In this document: positions 51,183 to 57,803 of the stretch, piece by piece
Numbering within the stretch: position 1 is the stretch's first letter
Layout: each line of letters begins with the position of its first letter
From: Candidatus Nitrosotenuis cloacae
GTDB lineage: Archaea > Thermoproteota > Nitrososphaeria > Nitrososphaerales > Nitrosopumilaceae
NCBI RefSeq assembly: GCF_026768455.1
Contig: NZ_JAPPVQ010000005.1
Location: 1 to 64,000 of the forward strand
Direction: 5' to 3'
DNA length: 64,000 bases
Position numbers and translations under genes: made by a program
The notes under the pieces: model-generated
Seen by the model: the letters and a program-made list of their open reading frames with translations, nothing else
Database searches by the model: none
Told to the model about the DNA's origin: nothing

Positions 51183-51259
51183 GCCTCGATAGCTCAGCCT
51201 GGTGGAGCGAACGCCTCGTAAGCGTTAGGTCCCGGGATCGAATCCCGGTCGAGGCTCCA
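51183..51259 (+). tRNA. tRNA-Thr (CGU anticodon), CCA-encoded
   Basis: Acceptor GCCTCGA/TCGAGGC, D-stem GCTC/GAGC, anticodon stem AACGC/GCGTT with loop CTCGTAA (anticodon CGT), T-arm CCCGGGATCGAATCCCGG, discriminator U then CCA. No intron. The tRNA borders the accessory-looking stretch 51260-55407. Confidence 0.95.
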
Positions 51260-51289
51260 TAAAACTAAAACTAGAATTAAAAACTAAAC

Positions 51290-51385
51290 TTATTCTTCTG
51301 GGGATTCGATGTCTACTTCGAGTTCCTTTGCAAGACCTAGCCACCACTTGTTCACTTGTTCTGTCATTCTCCCCGAAGGTATCAT
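51290..51385 (-). CDS. 31-residue small protein
   Basis: A tiny ORF, MIPSGRMTEQVNKWWLGLAK followed by ELEVDIESPEE. Amphipathic with a Trp pair and acidic C-terminus. The reverse-strand leader reads TCTATAAAGGAGCATTTT before the ATG, offering both a TATA-like TATAAA and a GGAG ribosome-binding site, so expression is plausible. An internal ATG (MTEQVNKWW) is an alternative. No function known. Confidence 0.5.
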   Translation of the reverse strand: MIPSGRMTEQVNKWWLGLAKELEVDIESPEE

Positions 51386-51454
51386 AAAATGCTCCTTTAT
51401 AGATCTGTCGGTTTCAATATCTGTTAGCTAACACTTTAGGATCATTTGACAAGA

Positions 51455-51619
51455 TCACTTCTTGCGCCTTTTCATGTTTCTGTACATGATTATCACAAGC
51501 GCTCCGCCGGCACAGCTCCAGAAGACTGGCCACCTGTACGGACTCTCCCCCATACCAAGAAACGAGATTACAGTGCCGCCGATCAGTGCAAAGCCCACAA
51601 GCTCTAGGATCTTGCTCAT
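51455..51619 (-). CDS. 54-residue two-helix membrane protein (divergent paralog A)
   Basis: MSKILELVGFALIGGTVISF, then a loop with PYRWPVFW and a second helix AGGALVIIMY ending RNMKRRKK. Two transmembrane helices and a strongly basic cytosolic tail. Its C-terminal half closely resembles that of the divergent neighbour at 51670 (GALVIIMYRNMKR versus GALIIIAYSTYKN), suggesting duplication. Start about 25 bp from a TATA element shared by both genes. Confidence 0.65.
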   Translation of the reverse strand: MSKILELVGFALIGGTVISFLGMGESPYRWPVFWSCAGGALVIIMYRNMKRRKK

Positions 51620-51640
51620 GGTGTTACATGCGGTCGAAAA

Positions 51641-51650
51641 GATATATTGT
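51641..51650. promoter_or_regulatory. Single TATA element between two divergent micro-genes
   Basis: GATATATTGT is the only TATA-like sequence in the 50 bp between the starts at 51619 (minus) and 51670 (plus), about 25 bp from each. It reads as a TATA box on both strands. Confidence 0.55.
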
Positions 51651-51669
51651 TTGGCGTCGCCCCATATCT

Positions 51670-51846
51670 GTGGACAAGTACCTGCTGATAATTCTGATTC
51701 TGCTGGTCGTGGGTATGGGATTTGCGATATTCAAAAACCCGCCAAGCCTTGAGCTGTTCTACGGCCAGCTTGCAGGCGCGCTCATAATAATAGCGTACTC
51801 GACATACAAAAACAGAAACAAACGACAGAGCGAAAGAAGAAGATAA
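51670..51846 (+). CDS. 58-residue two-helix membrane protein (divergent paralog B)
   Basis: GTG start, then DKYLLIILILLVVGMGFAIF, a short loop (KNPPSLELFYG), a second helix GALIIIAYSTY and a basic tail KNRNKRQSERRR. Topology and the C-terminal helix match the divergent 54-residue protein. The GTG is chosen because it is about 25 bp from the shared TATA; longer in-frame versions would cross the promoter. Function unknown. Confidence 0.6.
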   Translation: MDKYLLIILILLVVGMGFAIFKNPPSLELFYGQLAGALIIIAYSTYKNRNKRQSERRR

Positions 51847-51848
51847 TA

Positions 51849-52130
51849 CTACATCTCAAGACCGAATGATTCCGCTAGGTCGTGGAATCGCCCGTATGAT
51901 TCTAGGTACTGTTTTCCTTTTGGTGTTATGACAAAGGTGTTCTTTCCGTCGAACTCTATCTTGTTGATCAGTCCTGCGCCTGTCAGATTCTCGACGAATT
52001 TGGCAAGTCTGGAATGCGATAGATTGGCCCTTGTAAGCAGGGTTGTTACCTTGATTCCCTCTTGTCCACACTGGTCAGTAGCTGTTAGCAGATCTGCTAC
52101 GATTTGCATGCTGGTCCTGTATGTGGCCAT
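51849..52130 (-). CDS. Winged-helix transcriptional regulator (HTH_45-like), paralog of 58478
   Basis: 93 residues: YRTSMQIVADLLTATDQCGQ, recognition-helix region LLTRANLSHSRLAKFVENLTGAGLI, wing FDGKNTFVITPKGKQYLESY and C-terminal helix AESFGLEM. It is clearly a paralog of the 58478-58765 protein (same order, ending DSFGLTI). Such small single-wing regulators are expanded in thaumarchaea. It lies 2 bp after the convergent 51670 gene. Confidence 0.82.
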   Translation of the reverse strand: MATYRTSMQIVADLLTATDQCGQEGIKVTTLLTRANLSHSRLAKFVENLTGAGLINKIEFDGKNTFVITPKGKQYLESYGRFHDLAESFGLEM

Positions 52131-52212
52131 GATGACTTAGTGGAATACTCGCATATAAGGGTATTAACGTTTTTCGCGATCATATTAATAGCCAAACCGG
52201 GGGTTTTTCTCA

Positions 52213-52782
52213 TTGTCTGGCTCTTCTTTTCCGTGGTGTGAAGACTTTATCGGCGTGGCGTATAGGTATTTTGATTTGAGGATGAACGTGGTGCCGCTGT
52301 TTCACAACCAGAAGAAGGCATCCGATCTGTGGAACGAAAATGTTCACTGGTGGTCCGACCACGACATCAAGATAAGATTCGTCGAGTCTGGCGATCAATA
52401 CTGGTTCATACTTGCGTCGGAATCAAGGAGGCCTGATCACAACATGTCGTTTTTCAAACTGCTGCCAAAATCTGAGAACTATGTGCGCTTCAAAAAGGGT
52501 CACCAGGGGGAGGCCTATCTGAGGTTTGCGTCATATTCTGAAAAGGCCGCAAAGGATGTCAAGGACAGCGCCGTGTGCAACTGCGGCCACACAAAGGAGG
52601 ATCACGAGGGAGGCTGCACGGTCGATGAGTGCAGGTGCGGGGAGTTTGCCTCGTTTGAGCTGAAGTTGCTGAAGAAGAAAAAGACGGTCACCGACATCAA
52701 GTTCCTTGAGGAAAAGGATGTCAAGGACGACGCGATCTCTTGGAACTGCCTTTACGTCAACAAGTACAAAAATTCTGAATGA
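52213..52782 (+). CDS. Hypothetical protein with Cys/His cluster
   Basis: 189 residues with TTG start. The N-terminal domain (WCEDFIGVAYRYFDLRMNVV, FRKKGHQGEAYLRF-like part) is soluble. The central segment CNCGHTKEDHEGGCTVDECRCGEF is a C-x-C-G-H...H...C...C-x-C zinc-binding pattern found in many short proteins. No enzymatic motif. It converges with, and ends one base before, the 52783 gene. Start not firm. Confidence 0.65.
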   Translation: MSGSSFPWCEDFIGVAYRYFDLRMNVVPLFHNQKKASDLWNENVHWWSDHDIKIRFVESGDQYWFILASESRRPDHNMSFFKLLPKSENYVRFKKGHQGEAYLRFASYSEKAAKDVKDSAVCNCGHTKEDHEGGCTVDECRCGEFASFELKLLKKKKTVTDIKFLEEKDVKDDAISWNCLYVNKYKNSE

Positions 52783-52947
52783 CTACTTGTCTAGGTTGAC
52801 TCTGCCGTGGGTCCCCGGATAGTGCTCAGAGATTTTTTTGGAATAGCACTTGCCGCATAGAAATCCCTTGAGGCCCCATTTTTCCATCGGGACGTATTTG
52901 TGTTCCATCGGGCCGCTGCATGCAACGCATTTGTCTACTTCTGTCAA
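52783..52947 (-). CDS. 54-residue C4 zinc-ribbon protein
   Basis: TTG start (52947): MTEVDKCVACSGPMEHKYVP, then MEKWGLKGFLCGKCYSKKIS and HYPGTHGRVNLDK. Two CxxC pairs 22 residues apart. A TATA-like TTTTTATATA lies about 28 bp upstream of the start, supporting real expression. No function known. Confidence 0.6.
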   Translation of the reverse strand: MTEVDKCVACSGPMEHKYVPMEKWGLKGFLCGKCYSKKISEHYPGTHGRVNLDK

Positions 52948-53011
52948 CTAACTCGATTTTCTGATCTGTATATAAAAACCATGATCATTTTTTGGCGCGT
53001 CAAAACACTTG

Positions 53012-53020
53012 TTAAATATC
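53012..53020 (+). promoter_or_regulatory. TATA box of the candidate RNA at 53038
   Basis: TTAAATATC is about 26 bp before the base of the predicted stem at 53038-53047, the spacing expected between a TATA box and the transcript start. Confidence 0.5.
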
Positions 53021-53037
53021 GGCACATCTCAGAAAAA

Positions 53038-53104
53038 TTGCGATAGAGCGTCTGGCCAATGTAAATCTCCTGCAATTTTTACTTTGGTTGGGCATCTATC
53101 GCAG
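53038..53104 (+). ncRNA. Candidate small structured RNA (H/ACA-like hairpin)
   Basis: A 67-nt element with its own TATA box. The lower stem is TTGCGATAGA (53038-53047) paired with TCTATCGCAG (53095-53104; 9 bp plus one wobble). An internal loop of 8 x 7 nt follows, then an upper stem CCAATGTAAA (53056-53065) with TTTACTTTGG (53078-53087; one mismatch) and an apical loop. Stem - pocket - stem is the layout of H/ACA guides, but an ANA box right after the stem is not clear. No ORF is present. It is convergent with the AIPR gene. Confidence 0.5.
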
Positions 53105-53116
53105 TAATTGTGACGC

Positions 53117-54871
53117 TCAGAGCAGGCTGCTTACTAGCTTTTTGATTGACTCTATTTCGTCCTCTTCCTGTCGTATCTTCTTGTCGACTACGCGCAGCAT
53201 GGCCTCATTCCACACGTGGTGCGAAAAGAAGTTGTGCTTTGTATTTGCAATCTCCATCTCGTCGTCGACTGCGGTGTCCTCGAGGAATTTTGTCACCACC
53301 ACGTCGGTGAGCCTCATGATTCTCTCGCTCAGCTTGTAGCTCTTGAAGATTGGCTCCAGCTTTACAATGTCCTCCTTAAAGTCGCCCTTTGTTCCAAGTA
53401 TCTTTTTGTGGACTATCCTAAAGAACACCGCCACAAAGAACAGCGTGGCATATCTCTTTGTCTTGTGTCCTCCCCGCTTGCCGTACCCAAGAGATTTCTT
53501 TGCAAACTCTTTTACTAGATACGGGTAGAGCAGCAGCCTGTAGTCGTCCTTGAGGTTCTCATTGAACACGTCGTCGTACTTGCTTCCGCGCGGAAGGAAC
53601 TGTGCAGGTGAGCTGTACGACTCGGTAGGTCTCTGCTCGATTCCCGCAATCAATACCTGGATTGCGTCCTTTGCAACAATTACTTTTTTGTGATTGTCTG
53701 GAAGGTACCTGTTGTAGATGGTATCCCCGGTGAACTCTATTTGCTGCGACTTTGTTTTAGAGTCGAACGAGCCGGCCTGTATCTCGTAAAAATATCCATA
53801 GTTTTCAAGCTGTGACTTGATGGACTTGTGAAAGTCCATGAGTGAGACTAGGTCCTTTCCGCGAACAGAGTTCTGCGAGTTTCGGTACTTTGTGATGTTG
53901 TTTTGGTCATGCTCGTCATCTGCCTTGATTATTGTTACTGTGATACTTCCGTCCAGATTGTTGGTCCTCTTTGCGTGGTCCAGAATGGAGTTAGATGTCT
54001 GCGCGCCGTTGACTATCTGCGGCGCGTGCAGCATCAGGTTGTTGTCCTCAAGTTGCTCAAAATCGGAAACTACTATCGTGATTCCGTTGTTATAGTAGAA
54101 GAATTTGTCAGGCGAGCTCTGAAGCGTCTCGCGGATTCCCTTGTTGACGTTTGTCTTAAACTGCATCCACTGCCTGATGTTTGACTCAAAGACATAGTCG
54201 CGGTTTTTGATCACAAATTCTGTCAGCTCCCTCAGCTTTAGTATGCCTACGACCGTGTTTTTGTAGTGGATCTTGTCCTCCAGCTTTATCTTTGATTTTT
54301 TTCCGGCAGCCGGCTTTTTTATTCGGTCCCAGAGATTCTTGACAATCCTGTCGATGTCCATTATGTCGACCACGTCGTCGCCCTCGTACTCTACCTGCTG
54401 GTTCGTGACGTAGCAGCACTCCACTTTGAGATTCTTCTCTTGGATCTTTGTCACCAGGTTTGCAAGCTCAGGCCTCATCTTTGTGACATCCTTGCTCAGC
54501 AGGCGCCTTACGTCTTCTTTGAACTTGGCAATTGCCTCCTCTGAGTGGGACGTTCCGTATTTTGACTGGAACAGTCTTATCTTGTTGTCAGAAAAGTCCA
54601 CCGGAAGGTATGCGTCTATTCCAAGATCATTTGCCCCGTCGACTATTGCGTCAGATGCGTCGTCCTCCGTAGCTTCAAAGACTCTGGTCAGGACCCAGTG
54701 CAGAAAGTTGTGTCCCTTTTCGACGTCGCTCTTGCCGCTTTCGGTGTACTCTATTATGCTGCCCCTGATGTTCTCAGAAAAGCCCTCCATCGGCTGCTCT
54801 TGCTTTTTTTGGACCAGCAGCGAATGGGCGCCCGGAATGTACTCTAACAGTCCGTTGCTTTTTTCTGCCAC
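53117..54871 (-). CDS. AIPR-domain protein with nuclease-like N-terminus
   Basis: 584 residues. The N-terminal domain has NDLGIDAYLPVDFSDNKIRLFQSKY (Asp86 ... Gln102-x-Lys104), an Mrr/PD-(D/E)xK nuclease pattern. The middle to C-terminal part has APQIVNGAQTSNSI and TKYRNSQNSVRGKDLVSL, hallmarks of the AIPR (abortive infection phage resistance) family. Relatives protect bacteria against phages. No toxin, methylase or helicase partner lies beside it, so it would be a single-gene defence system. GTG start, about 26 bp after TTCTAAATAC. Confidence 0.85.
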   Translation of the reverse strand: MAEKSNGLLEYIPGAHSLLVQKKQEQPMEGFSENIRGSIIEYTESGKSDVEKGHNFLHWVLTRVFEATEDDASDAIVDGANDLGIDAYLPVDFSDNKIRLFQSKYGTSHSEEAIAKFKEDVRRLLSKDVTKMRPELANLVTKIQEKNLKVECCYVTNQQVEYEGDDVVDIMDIDRIVKNLWDRIKKPAAGKKSKIKLEDKIHYKNTVVGILKLRELTEFVIKNRDYVFESNIRQWMQFKTNVNKGIRETLQSSPDKFFYYNNGITIVVSDFEQLEDNNLMLHAPQIVNGAQTSNSILDHAKRTNNLDGSITVTIIKADDEHDQNNITKYRNSQNSVRGKDLVSLMDFHKSIKSQLENYGYFYEIQAGSFDSKTKSQQIEFTGDTIYNRYLPDNHKKVIVAKDAIQVLIAGIEQRPTESYSSPAQFLPRGSKYDDVFNENLKDDYRLLLYPYLVKEFAKKSLGYGKRGGHKTKRYATLFFVAVFFRIVHKKILGTKGDFKEDIVKLEPIFKSYKLSERIMRLTDVVVTKFLEDTAVDDEMEIANTKHNFFSHHVWNEAMLRVVDKKIRQEEDEIESIKKLVSSLL

Positions 54872-54977
54872 GACATGTGTGATGTGTGGTGTATTTAGAA
54901 GGGCGGGTTATTACATAATAACTCACGACGCATCATTTGCGTATACAAAAATAAGGTGGACAAAAACAGCCGCTACA

Positions 54978-55406
54978 TTGCGAAAAAAACACCTCATAGT
55001 GTTGGCTGCAGCATTGTTTGCAGCCGCACTTGCAGCGGCCCTGTACGAGATGGGTGATGCAAATCCTGATGACGCTACTGTGGAGGTGGGAATCGAGTCC
55101 GTGCCTGACGGTGAGAATGTTGTGGCGATATCTATGACGTCGTCGCGGCCGGGTTGCGAGACGGCCAGTCTGTGCTACGTGCCTGCCGAGATTACTGTGA
55201 GCTCCGGCCAGACTATAACTTGGATTAACGAGGACCGTGGGTTTCACACCGTGACGTCCGGGTACTATGATACACCTGATGGTTCATTTGACAGCGAGCA
55301 CCTGGAGCCTGGGCAAAAGTTTCGTCATGCTTTTGACGAGTCCGGGACGTTTCACTACTATTGCCGGCTGCACCCTTGGATGGAAGGGACGGTAGTTGTA
55401 AGTTGA
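54978..55406 (+). CDS. Membrane-anchored type 1 copper protein (plastocyanin-like cupredoxin)
   Basis: 142 residues from TTG 54978: N-terminal helix (HLIVLAAALFAAALAAALYE) as signal/anchor, then a cupredoxin domain with PAEITVSSGQTITWINEDRG, copper ligand His in GFHTVTSG and the Cys-His-Met set in FHYYCRLHPWMEG. All four type 1 copper ligands are present. Thaumarchaea use many such blue copper proteins as electron carriers in ammonia oxidation. A TATA-like GTATACAAAAATA about 28 bp upstream supports the start. Confidence 0.9.
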   Translation: MRKKHLIVLAAALFAAALAAALYEMGDANPDDATVEVGIESVPDGENVVAISMTSSRPGCETASLCYVPAEITVSSGQTITWINEDRGFHTVTSGYYDTPDGSFDSEHLEPGQKFRHAFDESGTFHYYCRLHPWMEGTVVVS

Positions 55407-55407
55407 A

Positions 55408-55480
55408 AGGTGAGGAAGGGATTCGAACCCCTATAAAATTCGCTTTGCAGGCGAACGCATAACCGCTCTGCCACCTCACC
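55408..55480 (-). tRNA. tRNA-Cys (GCA anticodon)
   Basis: Reverse strand: acceptor GGTGAGG/CCTCACC, D-arm GGCAGAGCGGTTATGC, anticodon stem TTCGC/GCGAA with loop CTGCAAA (anticodon GCA), T-arm AGGGGTTCGAATCCCTT, discriminator U. No intron. It begins two bases after the cupredoxin stop, convergent. Confidence 0.93.
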
Positions 55481-55520
55481 GGTAGAAAAAAATCAAATCA
55501 ACGAGAATTAAACTCTTTCA

Positions 55521-55742
55521 CTATGATTTGATGAATGCCTTTGACGCAAGCTTGACGTCTTCACCGCGAATGGTTTTGCGGCCAGCATGGTTTGACATGT
55601 CGACTGCACTTTTTGCTATTGTGGTTGCGACCTCCTCTATTACGCGCCTGAGCTCGTCTGCCGACTCGTCGCTGACTCGCTCGGCCCCGGCCTTTTTGAG
55701 AATGCGATACATTGCAGATAGTCCAAGCTCTGATGACTTCAT
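55521..55742 (-). CDS. Archaeal histone
   Basis: 73 residues with a single histone fold: MKSSELGLSAMYRILKKAGA, ERVSDESADELRRVIEEVATTIAKSAVDMSNHAGRKTIRGEDVKLASKAF read in three helices. NHAGRKTIRGEDVKLA is the conserved loop and RxT region. It forms dimers and multimers wrapping DNA. A TATA-like TTCTTTTATC lies about 30 bp upstream. Divergent from the TatD gene. Confidence 0.95.
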   Translation of the reverse strand: MKSSELGLSAMYRILKKAGAERVSDESADELRRVIEEVATTIAKSAVDMSNHAGRKTIRGEDVKLASKAFIKS

Positions 55743-55846
55743 TTCAATGAATTAACAAGGCGGCCCGATAAAAGAATATGAGTTAAAAATTTCTACCCAC
55801 TTATGGATTTAAGCAGACTTAAAAGAGATTGGAGATCAAAAAATAC

Positions 55847-56602
55847 ATGGCGTGGCTTTTGGACGCACACATACACCTCTCGGATCCGGAATACGCCTCT
55901 AACATGGATGTAATTGTCAACTCGATGGACAGGCTGGGACTGAGGGCGTGTGCGGTGTCTATGGACAACGAGTCGTCAAAGAACACGCTTGCAATTGCCG
56001 CAAGGAGCGACCACGTGCTACCGTTCATCGGGATTCACCCAGAAAAGGCAGCAGACGACCTGGATATGATGGTCGACCTCATACGGAATAATGCGGCCGC
56101 AATCTCGGGAATAGGGGAGATCGGGCTGGACAAGACATATTGTTCCGATGAGGCGCAATTCAAAAGGCAGCACCTTGTGTTCTCCACTCTCTTGGAGGTG
56201 GCAGAAAAGCTGCACAAGCCTGTCTCGGTTCACTCTAGGAAGACGCTGGACGAGGTGCTGGATATGATCCCATCATACAAGACGGGCGGATTTCTTTTGC
56301 ACTGGTTTGATGGGAGCAAAAAGCAGCTTGCACGCGCAATGGACCTTGGGTGCTTTGTCTCATACGGACCTGTCATGGTGTACTCGCAGGACAAGCAGGT
56401 GATGGCGTCTGCATCAAACAGGGACAAGATACTAGTTGAGACTGACGGCCCGGTAAAATTCTCGCACTGCTTTGGTATGAAGGCAGCTCAGATCAGTTTC
56501 ATACCTAGCGTGATGTTCGCTCTGTCAAAAACGCTGGGGCAGTCGTACGACGAGACTGAGGCCATGCTTGAGGGCAACGCCAAACGCTATCTTCGAATAT
56601 AA
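55847..56602 (+). CDS. TatD-family metal-dependent hydrolase
   Basis: About 251 residues from ATG 55847 (MAWLLDAHIHLSDPEY; H-x-H metal motif). Further motifs: PFIGIHPEKAADD, GIGEIGLDKTY (metal Glu), PVSVHSRKTLDEVLDMI, HWFDGSKKQLARAMDLGCFVS and LVETDGPVKF (catalytic Asp). A probable DNase/hydrolase of the amidohydrolase superfamily. Start supported by a TATA-like GACTTAAAAG about 25 bp upstream. The next gene, rps17e, begins 31 bp after its stop. Confidence 0.88.
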   Translation: MAWLLDAHIHLSDPEYASNMDVIVNSMDRLGLRACAVSMDNESSKNTLAIAARSDHVLPFIGIHPEKAADDLDMMVDLIRNNAAAISGIGEIGLDKTYCSDEAQFKRQHLVFSTLLEVAEKLHKPVSVHSRKTLDEVLDMIPSYKTGGFLLHWFDGSKKQLARAMDLGCFVSYGPVMVYSQDKQVMASASNRDKILVETDGPVKFSHCFGMKAAQISFIPSVMFALSKTLGQSYDETEAMLEGNAKRYLRI

Positions 56603-56633
56603 CTATAAAATACCCTGCCTGATAACCACGAAA

Positions 56634-56999
56634 GTGGATAGAATAAACCGACTTGTAATGCAGGTGTTAGCCAAACACAAAGACGAGTTTACCACAGATT
56701 TTGCAAAAAACAAAAAGGTCCTTGACCAGGTAGCAATAATCCGTTCAAAAGGTCTGAAAAACGAGATGGCCGGATACATCACCAAGTTCGTTAAACGAGA
56801 GGCGACATCAAAGGCGCAAAAGGCAGAACAGGACGCACAGATCGAGGCAAGAAGCGAGCAGGCAAAGGCCGCACAGGAAGTTGACGCAGACGTTGAAGAG
56901 ACTGTGGATTCTGAGGATGCCGAAGAAGACGGCGCCGAAGAGACAGTAGAGGACTCGACGCCGCAAGAGATTGTTGTGGAAAGCAAAGCCGAAGAGTAA
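56634..56999 (+). CDS. rps17e: Small-subunit ribosomal protein S17e with acidic C-terminal extension
   Basis: From GTG 56634: MDRINRLVMQVLAKHKDEFT, TDFAKNKKVLDQVAIIRSKG, LKNEMAGYITKFVKRE, the complete S17e (eS17) domain of about 60 residues. A further 60-residue tail rich in Ala/Glu/Asp (VDADVEETVDSEDAEEDGAE) follows, which ordinary archaeal S17e lacks. GTG is chosen because TATA-like AACTATAAAATACC is centred about 26 bp upstream, giving a leaderless mRNA; earlier codons in frame lie inside the tatD gene. Confidence 0.85.
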   Translation: MDRINRLVMQVLAKHKDEFTTDFAKNKKVLDQVAIIRSKGLKNEMAGYITKFVKREATSKAQKAEQDAQIEARSEQAKAAQEVDADVEETVDSEDAEEDGAEETVEDSTPQEIVVESKAEE

Positions 57000-57029
57000 A
57001 ACTAGTAGGCATAGTTTCTAGTCTGTAAC

Positions 57030-57803
57030 TTGATTACCGTAAAACTGCTGGGTGGTGCAAAAAAGTCATTTGGACTGGACCAGATACTTGTGGATCTTCA
57101 AGATGCTGCAATTAGGGACCTGCTTGACCATCTTGTATCAATAAAGCCAAAGAGCACGCCTGAGCTTGACATCAAGAACATGCTAATTGCAGTAAATGGC
57201 GCCGACTCGTCGGCAATGGATGGATTGGAGACAATCATTCGTGACGGCGACGTGGTGAGCATAATTCCGATAATTCATGGCGGCGCACCAAGGACACGGT
57301 TTAGGATCTGCAACAAGTCAGTCGAGCTGTTCTACATCGTGCACAAAAAGGGGGAAAATTACGCTCTGCTTGATTCGATTAGAAAAAAGTTCCCAAGATT
57401 GGTCGTCGAGGGAGTGTCTGCTCAATACGTGCTTAGTGTCACCCATGCAAAAAAGATAGTTGGACTGTCTCTCTTTGCGCAAAAAAATGGACTGTTGCTG
57501 TCAAAAAAGCTGGAGACTGATGTGCTTTTGAGGTTTGCCGCAACAAAGCAGATCTCAGACGCAATGGATGCGGTTGGAATCGAGTCTGCGGACGACTTTG
57601 TACTTGTTGCAATCGGGGAAAGGAAGGCGCAAGACTCCTTGCACCGGTTCGTCGGGCAGTATCTTGGGAGGATGCCAGACAGAACCGACTCTGAGTTTCT
57701 GCAAAAGCACTTTGGAATATCAAAAATGCACCTGTCTGCTGCCGTATCAGAGCGTCCACTTGAGGACATTTTGGTCGAGAGGGCAGCAGTGCTATTCCAT
57801 TGA
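57030..57803 (+). CDS. ThiS/MoaD-like domain fused to KEOPS subunit Cgi121
   Basis: 257 residues with TTG start. Residues 1-85 (ITVKLLGGAKKSFGLDQILV ... DGDVVSIIPIIHGG) are a ubiquitin-like ThiS/MoaD beta-grasp domain ending in Gly-Gly (84-85), here not at the C-terminus. Residues about 90-257 (RICNKSVELFYIVHKKGENY, LLRFAATKQISDAMDAVGIE, DDFVLVAIG) match Cgi121 of the KEOPS t6A complex. The 12-bp overlap with the convergent THUMP gene is minor. The fusion call is by motif; the thiocarboxylate or conjugation role of the GG is unknown. Confidence 0.75.
   Translation: MITVKLLGGAKKSFGLDQILVDLQDAAIRDLLDHLVSIKPKSTPELDIKNMLIAVNGADSSAMDGLETIIRDGDVVSIIPIIHGGAPRTRFRICNKSVELFYIVHKKGENYALLDSIRKKFPRLVVEGVSAQYVLSVTHAKKIVGLSLFAQKNGLLLSKKLETDVLLRFAATKQISDAMDAVGIESADDFVLVAIGERKAQDSLHRFVGQYLGRMPDRTDSEFLQKHFGISKMHLSAAVSERPLEDILVERAAVLFH

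Noticed and set aside
54426-54977. Long in-frame plus-strand extension of the cupredoxin ORF
   Set aside because: It lies antisense to the AIPR gene, has low-complexity composition, and the TATA box places the real start at TTG 54978.
56568-56633. Extension of the S17e ORF into the end of tatD
   Set aside because: The S17e domain and the TATA spacing both fit the GTG at 56634; upstream residues show no similarity.
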